Of a stretch of DNA of 41,821 bases, positions 35,170 through 41,821 are shown piece by piece. The DNA lies in the NCBI GenBank assembly GCA_947453065.1, contig CANGFJ010000004.1, positions 1 through 41,821 of the forward strand, read 5' to 3'. The stretch's first letter is position 1, and each line of letters opens with the position of its first letter. The DNA is from Pseudomonadota bacterium. Lineage in GTDB: Bacteria; Pseudomonadota; Gammaproteobacteria; Steroidobacterales; Steroidobacteraceae. Under the pieces are notes generated by a model. The model was given only the letters and a program-made list of their open reading frames with translations. It was not told the origin of the DNA and did not search any database. Both the position numbers and the translations under genes were made by a program.

Positions 35170-36405
35170 ATGAAGTACGTGATCTGGTTCGTGCGGTTTT
35201 GGTATGCGGGCTGGATGATTCCTGCCGGCATTGAACATTTCTACCATATCTATTCCCAGCCCGGAGCCAACAGCTCCCACCCGCTTGCGGCCCAGATGTT
35301 GAGCGCGCTGCTTCACACGCACCTGTTCGACCTCGTCAAGGCAGTCGAGCTGATCACTGGACTCGCCGTCCTGTTTGGCTACTTCACGCCGCTGGCCCTG
35401 CTGGTCTGCATGCCGGTCGCGTTCTGCGTGTTCTGGTGGGATGCGCCCCTTTCGGAGTGGAGCACCCGGAGCGTGATTGCCGGGGCAAGGGTGCTGGCCT
35501 CCAATGTCCTGCTGAGCGTGGCCTACATCGCCAGCTTCCGGTTGATGTTTGTCGTGCGCGCGAGCGTTGCGAACACCGTGCAGACACCGGCCGCGAAGCA
35601 GCTGGCAGTGGCCGCTCGCGTGCTCTTCGGCGCGTGGATGCTCCTGAACGGCGCCAACCATTTCTTCTTTTCGGCCTGGGCGACACCCGCTGGCCAGGGG
35701 CTGCTTTCCACGGAGCTTATGAGCGCGCTGGTTGACTCGCAGCTGCTGGATGTCTGCATGCTGATTGAGTTCATTGCGGGGGCGCTGATCTTGCTGGGTT
35801 ACTTCGTCCCGGCGGCCCTTTGCGTGGTGATGGCAGTCTCGACCTGCGCCTTGTACTGGGCGCTGCTCGACCATCAGCCCTTGAGCCTGGCCCTGGGGAT
35901 TGTTGCTTTCGCCCTGAACGGCTTCCTGATGCTTGCCTACCTCGACGCCTACAAGGGGGCTTTGCAGCGCGCGCCGCTGACGCTGGGCGAATCGGATCGC
36001 CGCACGTCCTGGAACCCGGTGTTCGTGAACCCTAACGGGCGCTGCTCGCGCGGACATTTTATGGGCGCGTTGGTCCCGCTCTCGCTGGCCGTCCTGTGGT
36101 ACGCGTTAAAGGGCCCTGCCGTCGACTACGCGTCCTGGGGCGTCTTGGTTCTTCTGTATCCCGCGGTTGTCCTGCACGTGCGACGCCTGCACGACATGGG
36201 CCGCTCCGGCTGGTTGATGCTTGTTCCCGGGGTGCTCACCGCGGTCGCCATGGGCATCTGGGCGCAACGCCTCCACCTGGGTGCCGCACTCGACAGCGCT
36301 GTGCCGCTGGCAGCACTCGCAGCCTTTATCGGCTTCGCCCTCTGGGGTTGCATCGCAAGCGGGCAGGCTGAGACCAACGCCTTTGGCCCGCCCATAGCAG
36401 CCTGA
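35170..36405 (+). CDS. DoxX-DoxX-DUF805 fusion membrane protein
   Basis: A 411-residue inner-membrane protein with many hydrophobic segments and no signal peptide. The first half contains two DoxX-like units (about residues 1-130 and 137-265) that share the pattern of a first helix with a G-x-x-H-F-like turn, then LITGLAVLFGYFTPLAL or IAGALILLGYFVPAAL. The last third (about 285-411) is a DUF805 domain with its hallmark VRRLHDMGRSGWL and the terminal NAFGPP. DoxX proteins can be quinone-linked membrane subunits; DUF805 function is unknown. TATAAG at 35114-35119 may be its -10 box, but the -35 box is poor. It stands alone between the MBL gene and a remnant of that gene. Confidence 0.8.
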   Translation: MKYVIWFVRFWYAGWMIPAGIEHFYHIYSQPGANSSHPLAAQMLSALLHTHLFDLVKAVELITGLAVLFGYFTPLALLVCMPVAFCVFWWDAPLSEWSTRSVIAGARVLASNVLLSVAYIASFRLMFVVRASVANTVQTPAAKQLAVAARVLFGAWMLLNGANHFFFSAWATPAGQGLLSTELMSALVDSQLLDVCMLIEFIAGALILLGYFVPAALCVVMAVSTCALYWALLDHQPLSLALGIVAFALNGFLMLAYLDAYKGALQRAPLTLGESDRRTSWNPVFVNPNGRCSRGHFMGALVPLSLAVLWYALKGPAVDYASWGVLVLLYPAVVLHVRRLHDMGRSGWLMLVPGVLTAVAMGIWAQRLHLGAALDSAVPLAALAAFIGFALWGCIASGQAETNAFGPPIAA

Positions 36406-36412
36406 GCCTTTC

Positions 36413-36536
36413 CTTGCCTTACGGTCAGGGTGCCAGCGGGTAGCCGCGTCAGCGTAGAGTTTGTGTCCCCCCGATAGTAGCCAGGTCAGCACCTATACGT
36501 TCTCGGTGGCGCTGACCTGCGGGGGACTCGGACTTC
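36413..36536 (+). pseudogene. Decayed copy of the 3' end of the MBL-fold gene
   Basis: This stretch aligns with two parts of the gene at 32908-35058. About 36413-36440 matches 34841-34867, and about 36436-36536 matches 34974-35075 and on past its stop, at roughly 80 percent identity by eye. The joined frame would read VRVPAGSRVSVEFVSP, then an extra C shifts the frame (a TAG follows), and the rest reads DSSQVSTYTFSVALT. An internal deletion of about 38 codons lies between the two matching parts. It is therefore a non-coding relic of a second copy of the cadherin-like domain. Confidence 0.8.
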
Positions 36537-36580
36537 AACAGAGCGGCGACTGCCGGAGTGCGTCGCGCGATGCTCTAAAA

Positions 36581-36665
<85 letters not shown>

Positions 36666-36681
36666 CTTGATGGGGCGCGGA

Positions 36682-36710
36682 AATGTACTAATCGTGGCGA
36701 AGGCTGTCAA
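36682..36710 (-). promoter_or_regulatory. Sigma70 promoter of tRNA-Leu
   Basis: On the minus strand TTGACA (36710-36705) is a perfect -35 box, followed after exactly 17 bases by TACATT (36687-36682). The next bases, TCCGCGCCCC, form a GC-rich discriminator, typical of stable-RNA promoters under stringent control. The tRNA begins 16 bases after the -10 box. Confidence 0.78.
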
Positions 36711-36752
36711 TCAAATCCGCAGCTATTTTTCGTCAGGGGTACCATTGCAGCA

Positions 36753-38780
36753 GTGAAAAAACGAATACCCAAGAAAAGTGGTCCGGCCAGCAAGCGTCCG
36801 GCACAGTTTGGCGGCCGTCATGGCAAGCCTCGTTCAACAAGTTCTGGCACCGGCCAAGTCGTGGAAGGGCGCGTCAGTGCGCACCGTTCCGGCTTCGGGT
36901 TCGTCCGGGTCGAAGGCATGGTCGACAACATCTTCCTGCCGCCCCGCGAAATGTCCGGGCTGATGCACGGCGATCGCGTGCGGGTCCTGGCCGAGCAGGG
37001 TAGCGACAAGCGCTGGTCCGGCCGTGTCGAGAAGCTGCTGGAGCGTGGGGTCGAGGCCTTCCTGGCCACGGTCGAGATCCACGGTCGCAATGCCAGCGTG
37101 CATTCCGCTGACCGCCGCTTGGCGCTCTACTGCATGGTCCCGCCGGAACATCTTGGCGGCGCGCGCCACGGCGACTGGGTCATCGCGCGCGTACTCAATT
37201 ACCCCACTGATGGCGAGATCGGTACCGCCAAGGTGGAGCGTCGGCTCGACCCCGAGCGGCCGGTCACGCTGGCCACCGAGGCGGCCATTGCGCGGTTCGA
37301 CCTGCCGCAGGCATTTTCCCCCGAAGCCGTGCGCGAGGCCGAAGCCTATGGCGGCAGCATCGATCCGGAAGAGGCCGCCCGGCGCTTCGACCTGCGCACC
37401 GTGCCGCTGGTCACCATCGATGGCGAAGATGCCAAGGACTTTGACGACGCCATTTATGCCGAGGCCGTCGAAGGCGGCTTCCGGCTGATCGTCGCCATTG
37501 CCGACGTCAGCCACTACGTGCGCGAAGGCACCGCGCTGGATGATGACGCGCGTGAGCGCGGCACTTCGGTGTACTTCCCGCAGCGCGTCGTGCCGATGCT
37601 GCCGCCGGCGCTGTCCGACAAGCTCTGCTCGCTACAGCCGCATGTCGATCGCCTGTGCCTCGTGGCCGACATGCAGATCAGCAAGGGTGGCGCGCTCAAG
37701 GGCGCGAGCTTCTACCCGGCGGTCATGCGCTCTGCCGCGCGGCTGACCTACAACCTGGCCCATGCGGCGCTGTTCGAGGGGCGCCCGGAAGCACGGCGCA
37801 AGATCGGCCCGGTGCTCGAACGCCTGCTGCCCCTGGTGGATGTGTACAACGTCCTGCATGCCGCGCGGGCCAAGCGCGGCGCGCTGGACTTCGACGCGCC
37901 CGAGGCGAAGTTCGACATCGACGAGTCCGAGCACATCAAGGGCGTGCTGCTGTACGCGCGCAACGATGCGCACCGCATGATCGAAGAGTGCATGGTGCTG
38001 GCCAACGTCGCCGCGGCGCGCGAGCTGGAACTGCACAGCCTGCCTACGCTGTACCGCGTCCATGCCGAGCCCGACGCCCGCAAGCTCGATATCCTGGTCA
38101 ACACGCTGCGCGCCATGGGCGTGGGCGTGGAGCTGCCCCCGGAGATCACGACGCGCGACCTGCAGAAGATCGCCCCGCGCATCAAGGATCCAGCAGCGCG
38201 GCCGTTCATCGAATCGCTGGTCGTGCGCTCGATGATGCAGGCCACCTACCAGCCTGCGAACATCGGCCACTTCGGCCTGGCCCTGAAGCAGTACGCGCAC
38301 TTCACCTCGCCCATCCGGCGCTATCCGGATCTGGTCGTGCACCGCACGATCAAGGCCCGCCTGTCGCGCGAGGACAAGAGCGGCCGCGCCTACAGCGCCG
38401 AAGAGGCGCTGGTTCTGGGCGAACAGCTGACGACGCTGGAAAAACGCGCTGACGAGGCCGATCGCTACGTCGACAACTTCCTCAAGTGCGTCTACCTGCG
38501 TGACCGCATCGGGCAGACCTTTGAAGGCCTGATCACGACCGTGGTCGACTTCGGCTGCTTCGTGCAGATCCTCGAGGCGTCCGTGGACGGACTGCTGCAC
38601 CTGGACAACCTGCGCGACGATGAGTACGTGAAGGACGAGGACGGGCAGGCCTGGGTCGGTCTGCGCAGCAAGCGCCGGTTGCGCCTTGGCACCCACGTGC
38701 GCGTCATCGTCACGTCCGTGAATCCGGTTGAAGGCCTAATCGACATTGAACTTGCCATCGAGCCCCCGACACGAAAATGA
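36753..38780 (+). CDS. rnr: Ribonuclease R (short form)
   Basis: RNase R is a processive 3'-5' exoribonuclease that degrades structured RNA and helps in ribosome quality control and trans-translation. From a GTG start the protein has 675 residues: a basic N-terminus (MKKRIPKKSGPASKRP), a cold-shock domain (VEGRVSAHRSGFGFVRVEG), the RNB catalytic domain with the metal-binding aspartates D223, D226, D229, D231 and D232 in DGEDAKDFDDA, and a C-terminal S1 domain (FEGLITTVVDFGCFVQIL). The N-terminal winged-helix domain and the lysine-rich tail of E. coli RNase R (813 residues) are missing. The stop overlaps the rlmB start (ATGA). Confidence 0.93.
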   Translation: MKKRIPKKSGPASKRPAQFGGRHGKPRSTSSGTGQVVEGRVSAHRSGFGFVRVEGMVDNIFLPPREMSGLMHGDRVRVLAEQGSDKRWSGRVEKLLERGVEAFLATVEIHGRNASVHSADRRLALYCMVPPEHLGGARHGDWVIARVLNYPTDGEIGTAKVERRLDPERPVTLATEAAIARFDLPQAFSPEAVREAEAYGGSIDPEEAARRFDLRTVPLVTIDGEDAKDFDDAIYAEAVEGGFRLIVAIADVSHYVREGTALDDDARERGTSVYFPQRVVPMLPPALSDKLCSLQPHVDRLCLVADMQISKGGALKGASFYPAVMRSAARLTYNLAHAALFEGRPEARRKIGPVLERLLPLVDVYNVLHAARAKRGALDFDAPEAKFDIDESEHIKGVLLYARNDAHRMIEECMVLANVAAARELELHSLPTLYRVHAEPDARKLDILVNTLRAMGVGVELPPEITTRDLQKIAPRIKDPAARPFIESLVVRSMMQATYQPANIGHFGLALKQYAHFTSPIRRYPDLVVHRTIKARLSREDKSGRAYSAEEALVLGEQLTTLEKRADEADRYVDNFLKCVYLRDRIGQTFEGLITTVVDFGCFVQILEASVDGLLHLDNLRDDEYVKDEDGQAWVGLRSKRRLRLGTHVRVIVTSVNPVEGLIDIELAIEPPTRK

Positions 38781-39523
38781 GTGAACTCCAATACGTCTTT
38801 GGCCTGCACGCCGTGCGGGCGCTGCTGACCCGTGATGCTGCGCGTGTGCGCCGCGTGACCCTGCAGCTGCGTCGGGATGATCCGCGCAGCCGCGAGATCG
38901 AATCCCTGGCGCAGGCAGCCAATGTGAAGCTTGACCGCGCCGAGGGCGAGCAGCTCAAGCGCCTGGTGGGCGATGTGGTGCATCAGGGCGTGGTCGCCCA
39001 GGTGGAGCCGCTGAAGCCCTGGACCGAGGAAGACCTCATCGAGGCCCTCAGGTCGCGCCCAGACCCGCTGGTGCTGGTGCTCGACAGCGTTACCGACCCG
39101 CACAATCTGGGCGCCTGTCTGCGCACGGCCGATGCCTGCGGTGCGATTGCCGTTATGGTGCCCCGGGACCGGGCCGCCGGCGTCAATGCCACGGTGCGCA
39201 AGGTGGCCGCCGGCGCCGCCGAGACCACCCCGGTGGTCACGGTCACCAACCTGGTGCGCAGCCTCAAGCTGCTGCAGGAGGCGGGTCTGTGGGTGGTGGG
39301 GGCGGATGCCGCGGGCGAGAAGCTGGCCTTCGATGCCGACCTGACTGGGCCGCGCGCGCTGGTGCTGGGCGCCGAGGGCGCCGGCCTGCGGGAACTCACC
39401 CGCAAAACCTGCGATTACTTGGTGCGCTTGCCCCAACTGGGCAGTGTGGAGAGCCTGAACGTGTCGGTCGCCGCTGGCATGCTGCTCTACGAATCGCTCC
39501 GCCAGCGCCTCAAGGGTGCCTGA
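38777..39523 (+). CDS. rlmB: 23S rRNA (guanosine-2'-O-)-methyltransferase RlmB
   Basis: RlmB methylates the ribose of G2251 in the peptidyl-transferase P loop of 23S rRNA. The 248-residue protein has the short N-terminal substrate-binding domain (YVFGLHAVRALL) and a SpoU-type knotted methyltransferase domain with motif 1 DPHNLGACLRTADACG, motif 2 LVLGAEGAGLREL and motif 3 LPQLGSVESLNVSVAAG. It is coupled to rnr by a four-base overlap, as in other gammaproteobacteria. The rpsF promoter starts a few bases after its stop. Confidence 0.96.
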   Translation: MSELQYVFGLHAVRALLTRDAARVRRVTLQLRRDDPRSREIESLAQAANVKLDRAEGEQLKRLVGDVVHQGVVAQVEPLKPWTEEDLIEALRSRPDPLVLVLDSVTDPHNLGACLRTADACGAIAVMVPRDRAAGVNATVRKVAAGAAETTPVVTVTNLVRSLKLLQEAGLWVVGADAAGEKLAFDADLTGPRALVLGAEGAGLRELTRKTCDYLVRLPQLGSVESLNVSVAAGMLLYESLRQRLKGA

Positions 39524-39535
39524 TTCACACGTAAG

Positions 39536-39564
39536 TTGCGGGAAGTGCAGGGGTTGCGTACACT
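39536..39564 (+). promoter_or_regulatory. Sigma70 promoter of the rpsF-rpsR-rplI operon
   Basis: TTGCGG at 39536-39541 and TACACT at 39559-39564 are 17 bases apart. The GC-rich discriminator TCGCGCCCC follows, as expected for a growth-rate and ppGpp-controlled ribosomal promoter. The predicted start near 39571 leaves a leader of about 58 bases. Confidence 0.62.
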
Positions 39565-39578
39565 TCGCGCCCCTTCCC

Positions 39579-39607
39579 GCCACACCACCTAGCCTTGGGT
39601 GGGTGGC
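39579..39607 (+). promoter_or_regulatory. Bulged hairpin in the rpsF leader
   Basis: GCCAC-A-CCACCT and GGGTGGGTGGC form a stem of about ten pairs plus a G-U pair, with one bulged A and a six-base loop. It ends about 20 bases before the rpsF start. Leaders of this operon often carry a structure bound by the S6:S18 pair for feedback control, and this hairpin is a candidate, but the exact consensus was not checked. Confidence 0.45.
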
Positions 39608-39628
39608 TAATATCCGCGAGGAAAATTC

Positions 39629-40027
39629 ATGAGGCATTACGAAGTTGTGGTCCTGGTGCACCCGGACCAGAGCGAGCAGGTTCCTGCCATGCTCGAACGC
39701 TACAAGGGCATGATCGCCGCCGGCGGTGGTGCTGTTCACCGTGTCGAAGACTGGGGCCGTCGCCAGCTCGCCTTCCCGATCACCAAGATTCACAAGGCGC
39801 ACTACGTCCTGTTGAACATCGAGACCGACCAGAAGACCCTGGCCGAGCTCACTGGTGCCTTCCGCTTCAGCGATGCCGTCCTGCGCCACCTGGTGGTCAG
39901 CATGGACAAGGCCGTCACCGAGCCGTCTCCGATGGCCCGTGGCGAAGAAGAGGGCGACAGCGAGCGCCGTCGTGACCGCGATTCGCCCCTGGGCGATGAT
40001 GACGACGCACCGTCGTCGCGCGGCTGA
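39629..40027 (+). CDS. rpsF: 30S ribosomal protein S6
   Basis: S6 binds 16S rRNA together with S18 in the platform of the small subunit. The 132-residue protein begins [19 protein letters not shown] and contains [16 protein letters not shown] and HYVLLNIE, all typical. The C-terminus is extended and charged ([21 protein letters not shown]), as in E. coli S6, where glutamates are added after translation. A ribosome-binding site (GAGGA) precedes the ATG. It is the first gene of rpsF-rpsR-rplI; priB, present here in E. coli, is absent. Confidence 0.97.
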   Translation: MRHYEVVVLVHPDQSEQVPAMLERYKGMIAAGGGAVHRVEDWGRRQLAFPITKIHKAHYVLLNIETDQKTLAELTGAFRFSDAVLRHLVVSMDKAVTEPSPMARGEEEGDSERRRDRDSPLGDDDDAPSSRG

Positions 40028-40051
40028 TCGGCACTTACCCGGAGTTAATTC

Positions 40052-40276
40052 ATGTCACGTTTCATTCGTCGCAAGAAATTCTGCCGCTTCACCGCCGACA
40101 AGGTCGAGTCGATCGACTACAAGGACCTCGGCACGTTGAAGGGCTACATCTCGGAGACCGGCAAGATCGTCCCGAGTCGCATCACCGGCACGAAGAGCTT
40201 CTACCAGCGTCAGTTGGCGGTGGCCATCAAGCGCGCGCGTTTCCTCGCGCTGCTGCCGTACACCGATCAGCATTGA
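40052..40276 (+). CDS. rpsR: 30S ribosomal protein S18
   Basis: S18 is the small partner of S6 on the 30S platform. The 74-residue protein shows [51 protein letters not shown] and [15 protein letters not shown], which is near-textbook S18. CCGGAG lies upstream at ribosome-binding distance. It starts 24 bases after rpsF and precedes rplI by 11 bases, so the three are one operon. Confidence 0.98.
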   Translation: MSRFIRRKKFCRFTADKVESIDYKDLGTLKGYISETGKIVPSRITGTKSFYQRQLAVAIKRARFLALLPYTDQH

Positions 40277-40287
40277 GGTCTTAGTCC

Positions 40288-40743
40288 ATGAACGTCATTC
40301 TTCTGGAAAAGGTCGCGAACCTGGGTAACCTGGGTGACCGCGTCGACGTGCGTTCGGGCTATGCCCGCAACTTCCTGCTGCCCAAGGGCAAGGCGACCCT
40401 CGCCACGGCCGCCAACGTGGCCCGTTTCGAGAGCCGCCGTGCGGACCTCGAAAAGGCTGCCAACGACCAGTTGGCCGCTGCCCAGGCCCGCGCTGCCAAG
40501 TTCGAGGGCTTCAAGCTCACGATCACGGTGAAGGCCGGCAACGAAGGCAAGCTGTTCGGTTCGATCGGCACCAGCGACATCGCCGATGCCGCCAGCGCCG
40601 CCGGCCAGCCGCTCGAGCGCAGCGAAGTGCGCATGCCGAACGGTCCGCTGCGCAGCACCGGCGAGCATGTGGTTTCGGTGCACCTGCACTCCGACATCAA
40701 CGTCGAGCTGCCGGTCAACATCGTCGCCGAAGAACAGGGCTGA
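40288..40743 (+). CDS. rplI: 50S ribosomal protein L9
   Basis: L9 is an elongated 50S protein that binds 23S rRNA near the base of the L1 stalk and helps keep the reading frame. The 151-residue protein has the N-terminal domain signature [20 protein letters not shown] and [13 protein letters not shown], a connecting helix, and a C-terminal domain with [13 protein letters not shown]. Its length is normal. It is the third gene of the ribosomal operon and is followed by dnaB after 40 bases that include AAGGAG. Confidence 0.97.
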   Translation: MNVILLEKVANLGNLGDRVDVRSGYARNFLLPKGKATLATAANVARFESRRADLEKAANDQLAAAQARAAKFEGFKLTITVKAGNEGKLFGSIGTSDIADAASAAGQPLERSEVRMPNGPLRSTGEHVVSVHLHSDINVELPVNIVAEEQG

Positions 40744-40783
40744 CGGCACCCGCCGCCATTCCCCGGGGTAAGGAGCGTCACCT

Positions 40784-41821
40784 ATGGCCGGTCCACAAAG
40801 ACTGAGCCTAAGTGCGTCCGACAGCGCCGAGTCGCTGCGCACCCCACCGCACTCGATTGAAGCGGAGCAGGCCGTACTCGGCGGTCTGCTCCTGGATACC
40901 AACGCCTGGGACCAGGTCGGAGACAGCGTCTCCGCCGATGATTTCTATCGTCCCGACCATCGCCTGATCTTTGACGCCATCTGCTCGCTTGCGGGCGAGT
41001 CCAAGCCCTGCGATGTCGTGACGGTGTCCGAATACCTTGAGCGTCGAGCCCGGCTCGACGACGCCGGCGGCCTTGCCTACCTGGGCACGCTGGCCCGCGA
41101 CACCCCCACTGCAGCCAACGTTCGCGCCTATGCGCAAATCGTCAAAGAGCGTGCGTTGCTGCGCGGCCTGATCAGTGCGGGCACGTCCATTGTGTCCTCG
41201 GTCTTCAATGACGAAGGGCTGACCGCCCGCGAACTGGTCAATCTGGCCGAGCAGAAGGTCTTCGAGATCGCGGAGCGCGGCTCGCGTCGCACCGACGGTG
41301 CGCAGCCCGTACGGGCAATGCTGCCTGCGCTGATCGACAAGATCGACGAGTGGCAGAGCAACCCCGATGCACTACGGGGCCTGGCCACGGGCTTCGAGGC
41401 TTTCGATCGCCTGACCGGCGGCCTGCGCGGTGGCGACCTGCTGATCGTTGCCGGCCGGCCGTCGATGGGCAAGACCACGCTCGCCATCAACATGGCCGAG
41501 AACGTGGCAGTCGACCCCAAGACGCGCGGTTCGGTGTTGATCTTCAGCATGGAAATGCCCTCCGAGCAGTTGATGACCCGCATGCTCTCGTCCATCGGTG
41601 GAGTGCCGTTGCACCACATCCGCAGTGGTCGCATCAGTGACGAAGAGTGGATGCGCGTCACCAGCGCCACCAGTCAGCTCACCGATTCGCGCATTTTCAT
41701 CGACGAGACGCCGGGGCTGTCTCCCAGGGACCTGCGCGCCCGGGCGCGCCGCGTGAAGCGCGAGCACGGTCTGGACATGGTCGTCGTCGATTACCTGCAG
41801 CTGATGCAGGTGCAGGGCTCC
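40784..41821 (+). CDS. dnaB: Replicative DNA helicase DnaB (3' truncated)
   Basis: DnaB is the hexameric helicase that unwinds DNA at the replication fork. The ATG at 40784 follows AAGGAG at 40770-40775. The frame is open for 346 codons to the window end, so about a quarter of the usual length (about 460 residues) is missing. The N-terminal domain begins PPHSIEAEQAVLGGLLLD. The RecA-like domain has Walker A GRPSMGKTT (lysine at residue 230), FSMEMPSEQLMTRML and Walker B MVVVDYLQLM just before the cut. The order rpsR-rplI-dnaB is common in gammaproteobacteria. Confidence 0.97.
   Translation, partial: MAGPQRLSLSASDSAESLRTPPHSIEAEQAVLGGLLLDTNAWDQVGDSVSADDFYRPDHRLIFDAICSLAGESKPCDVVTVSEYLERRARLDDAGGLAYLGTLARDTPTAANVRAYAQIVKERALLRGLISAGTSIVSSVFNDEGLTARELVNLAEQKVFEIAERGSRRTDGAQPVRAMLPALIDKIDEWQSNPDALRGLATGFEAFDRLTGGLRGGDLLIVAGRPSMGKTTLAINMAENVAVDPKTRGSVLIFSMEMPSEQLMTRMLSSIGGVPLHHIRSGRISDEEWMRVTSATSQLTDSRIFIDETPGLSPRDLRARARRVKREHGLDMVVVDYLQLMQVQGS

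Noticed and set aside
11348-36580. Recent integrative element with att sites
   Set aside because: No integrase, transposase or phage gene was seen, and no copy of the tRNA-Leu 3' end was found near purA; only an old or indirect insertion can be proposed.
36537-36580. Possible terminator after tRNA-Leu
   Set aside because: TTTT follows the CCA on the minus strand, but no stable stem precedes it; an AGAGC/GCTCT pairing further on is too distant to be convincing.

Overview
The window reads as a chromosomal segment of a GC-rich gammaproteobacterium. Two halves of a well-known gammaproteobacterial supercluster frame it: nnr-tsaE-amiB-mutL-miaA-hfq-hflX-hflK-hflC-DUF2065-purA on the left (1-11347), and tRNA-Leu, rnr-rlmB-rpsF-rpsR-rplI-dnaB on the right (36581-41821). 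The gene order matches Escherichia coli and Pseudomonas. The absence of priB, the endonuclease-type MutL, and the abundance of TonB receptors and exported SnoaL-like proteins suggest a Xanthomonadales/Nevskiales/Steroidobacter-like lineage rather than an enteric. That placement is inference and was not tested. Both the first gene (nnr) and the last gene (dnaB) are cut by the window edges.

Between purA and the tRNA-Leu(CAG) gene lies about 25 kb of accessory DNA. From left to right it holds: two tandem paralogous TonB-dependent receptors with near-identical 3' ends and terminators; a rightward set with a BKACE-type beta-keto acid cleavage enzyme, a small cytochrome c and a YcbB-type L,D-transpeptidase; a leftward MepK-type murein peptidase; a three-PAS hybrid histidine kinase; a leftward XylC-like aromatic aldehyde dehydrogenase; the glycolate oxidase operon glcDEF; a leftward operon of three exported proteins built from one, two and three copies of a SnoaL-like domain; a divergent Tat-exported multidomain metallo-beta-lactamase-fold protein; a DoxX-DoxX-DUF805 membrane fusion; and a decayed copy of the end of the metallo-beta-lactamase gene next to the tRNA. 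No integrase, transposase, CRISPR array or attachment-site duplication was seen.

The conserved flanks carry out metabolite repair, tRNA modification, murein amidase cleavage, mismatch repair, RNA chaperoning, membrane protease control, purine synthesis, RNA decay, ribosome assembly and replication. The accessory block is best read as uptake (TonB receptors) plus extracytoplasmic handling (SnoaL proteins, metallo-hydrolase) plus oxidation (aldehyde dehydrogenase, glycolate oxidase, cytochrome c, BKACE) of an organic substrate that cannot be identified from sequence. The murein pair (L,D-transpeptidase and MepK) forms a separate module that makes and cuts 3-3 cross-links. The strongest candidate for something undescribed is the SnoaL 1-2-3 operon with its divergent metallo-hydrolase gene.

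Several regulatory signals are visible: sigma70-like promoters for hflK, BKACE, tRNA-Leu and rpsF; a perfect 8+8 palindrome between the aldehyde dehydrogenase gene and glcD; tandem dyads over the BKACE promoter; an inverted repeat before hfq; and a bulged hairpin in the rpsF leader.
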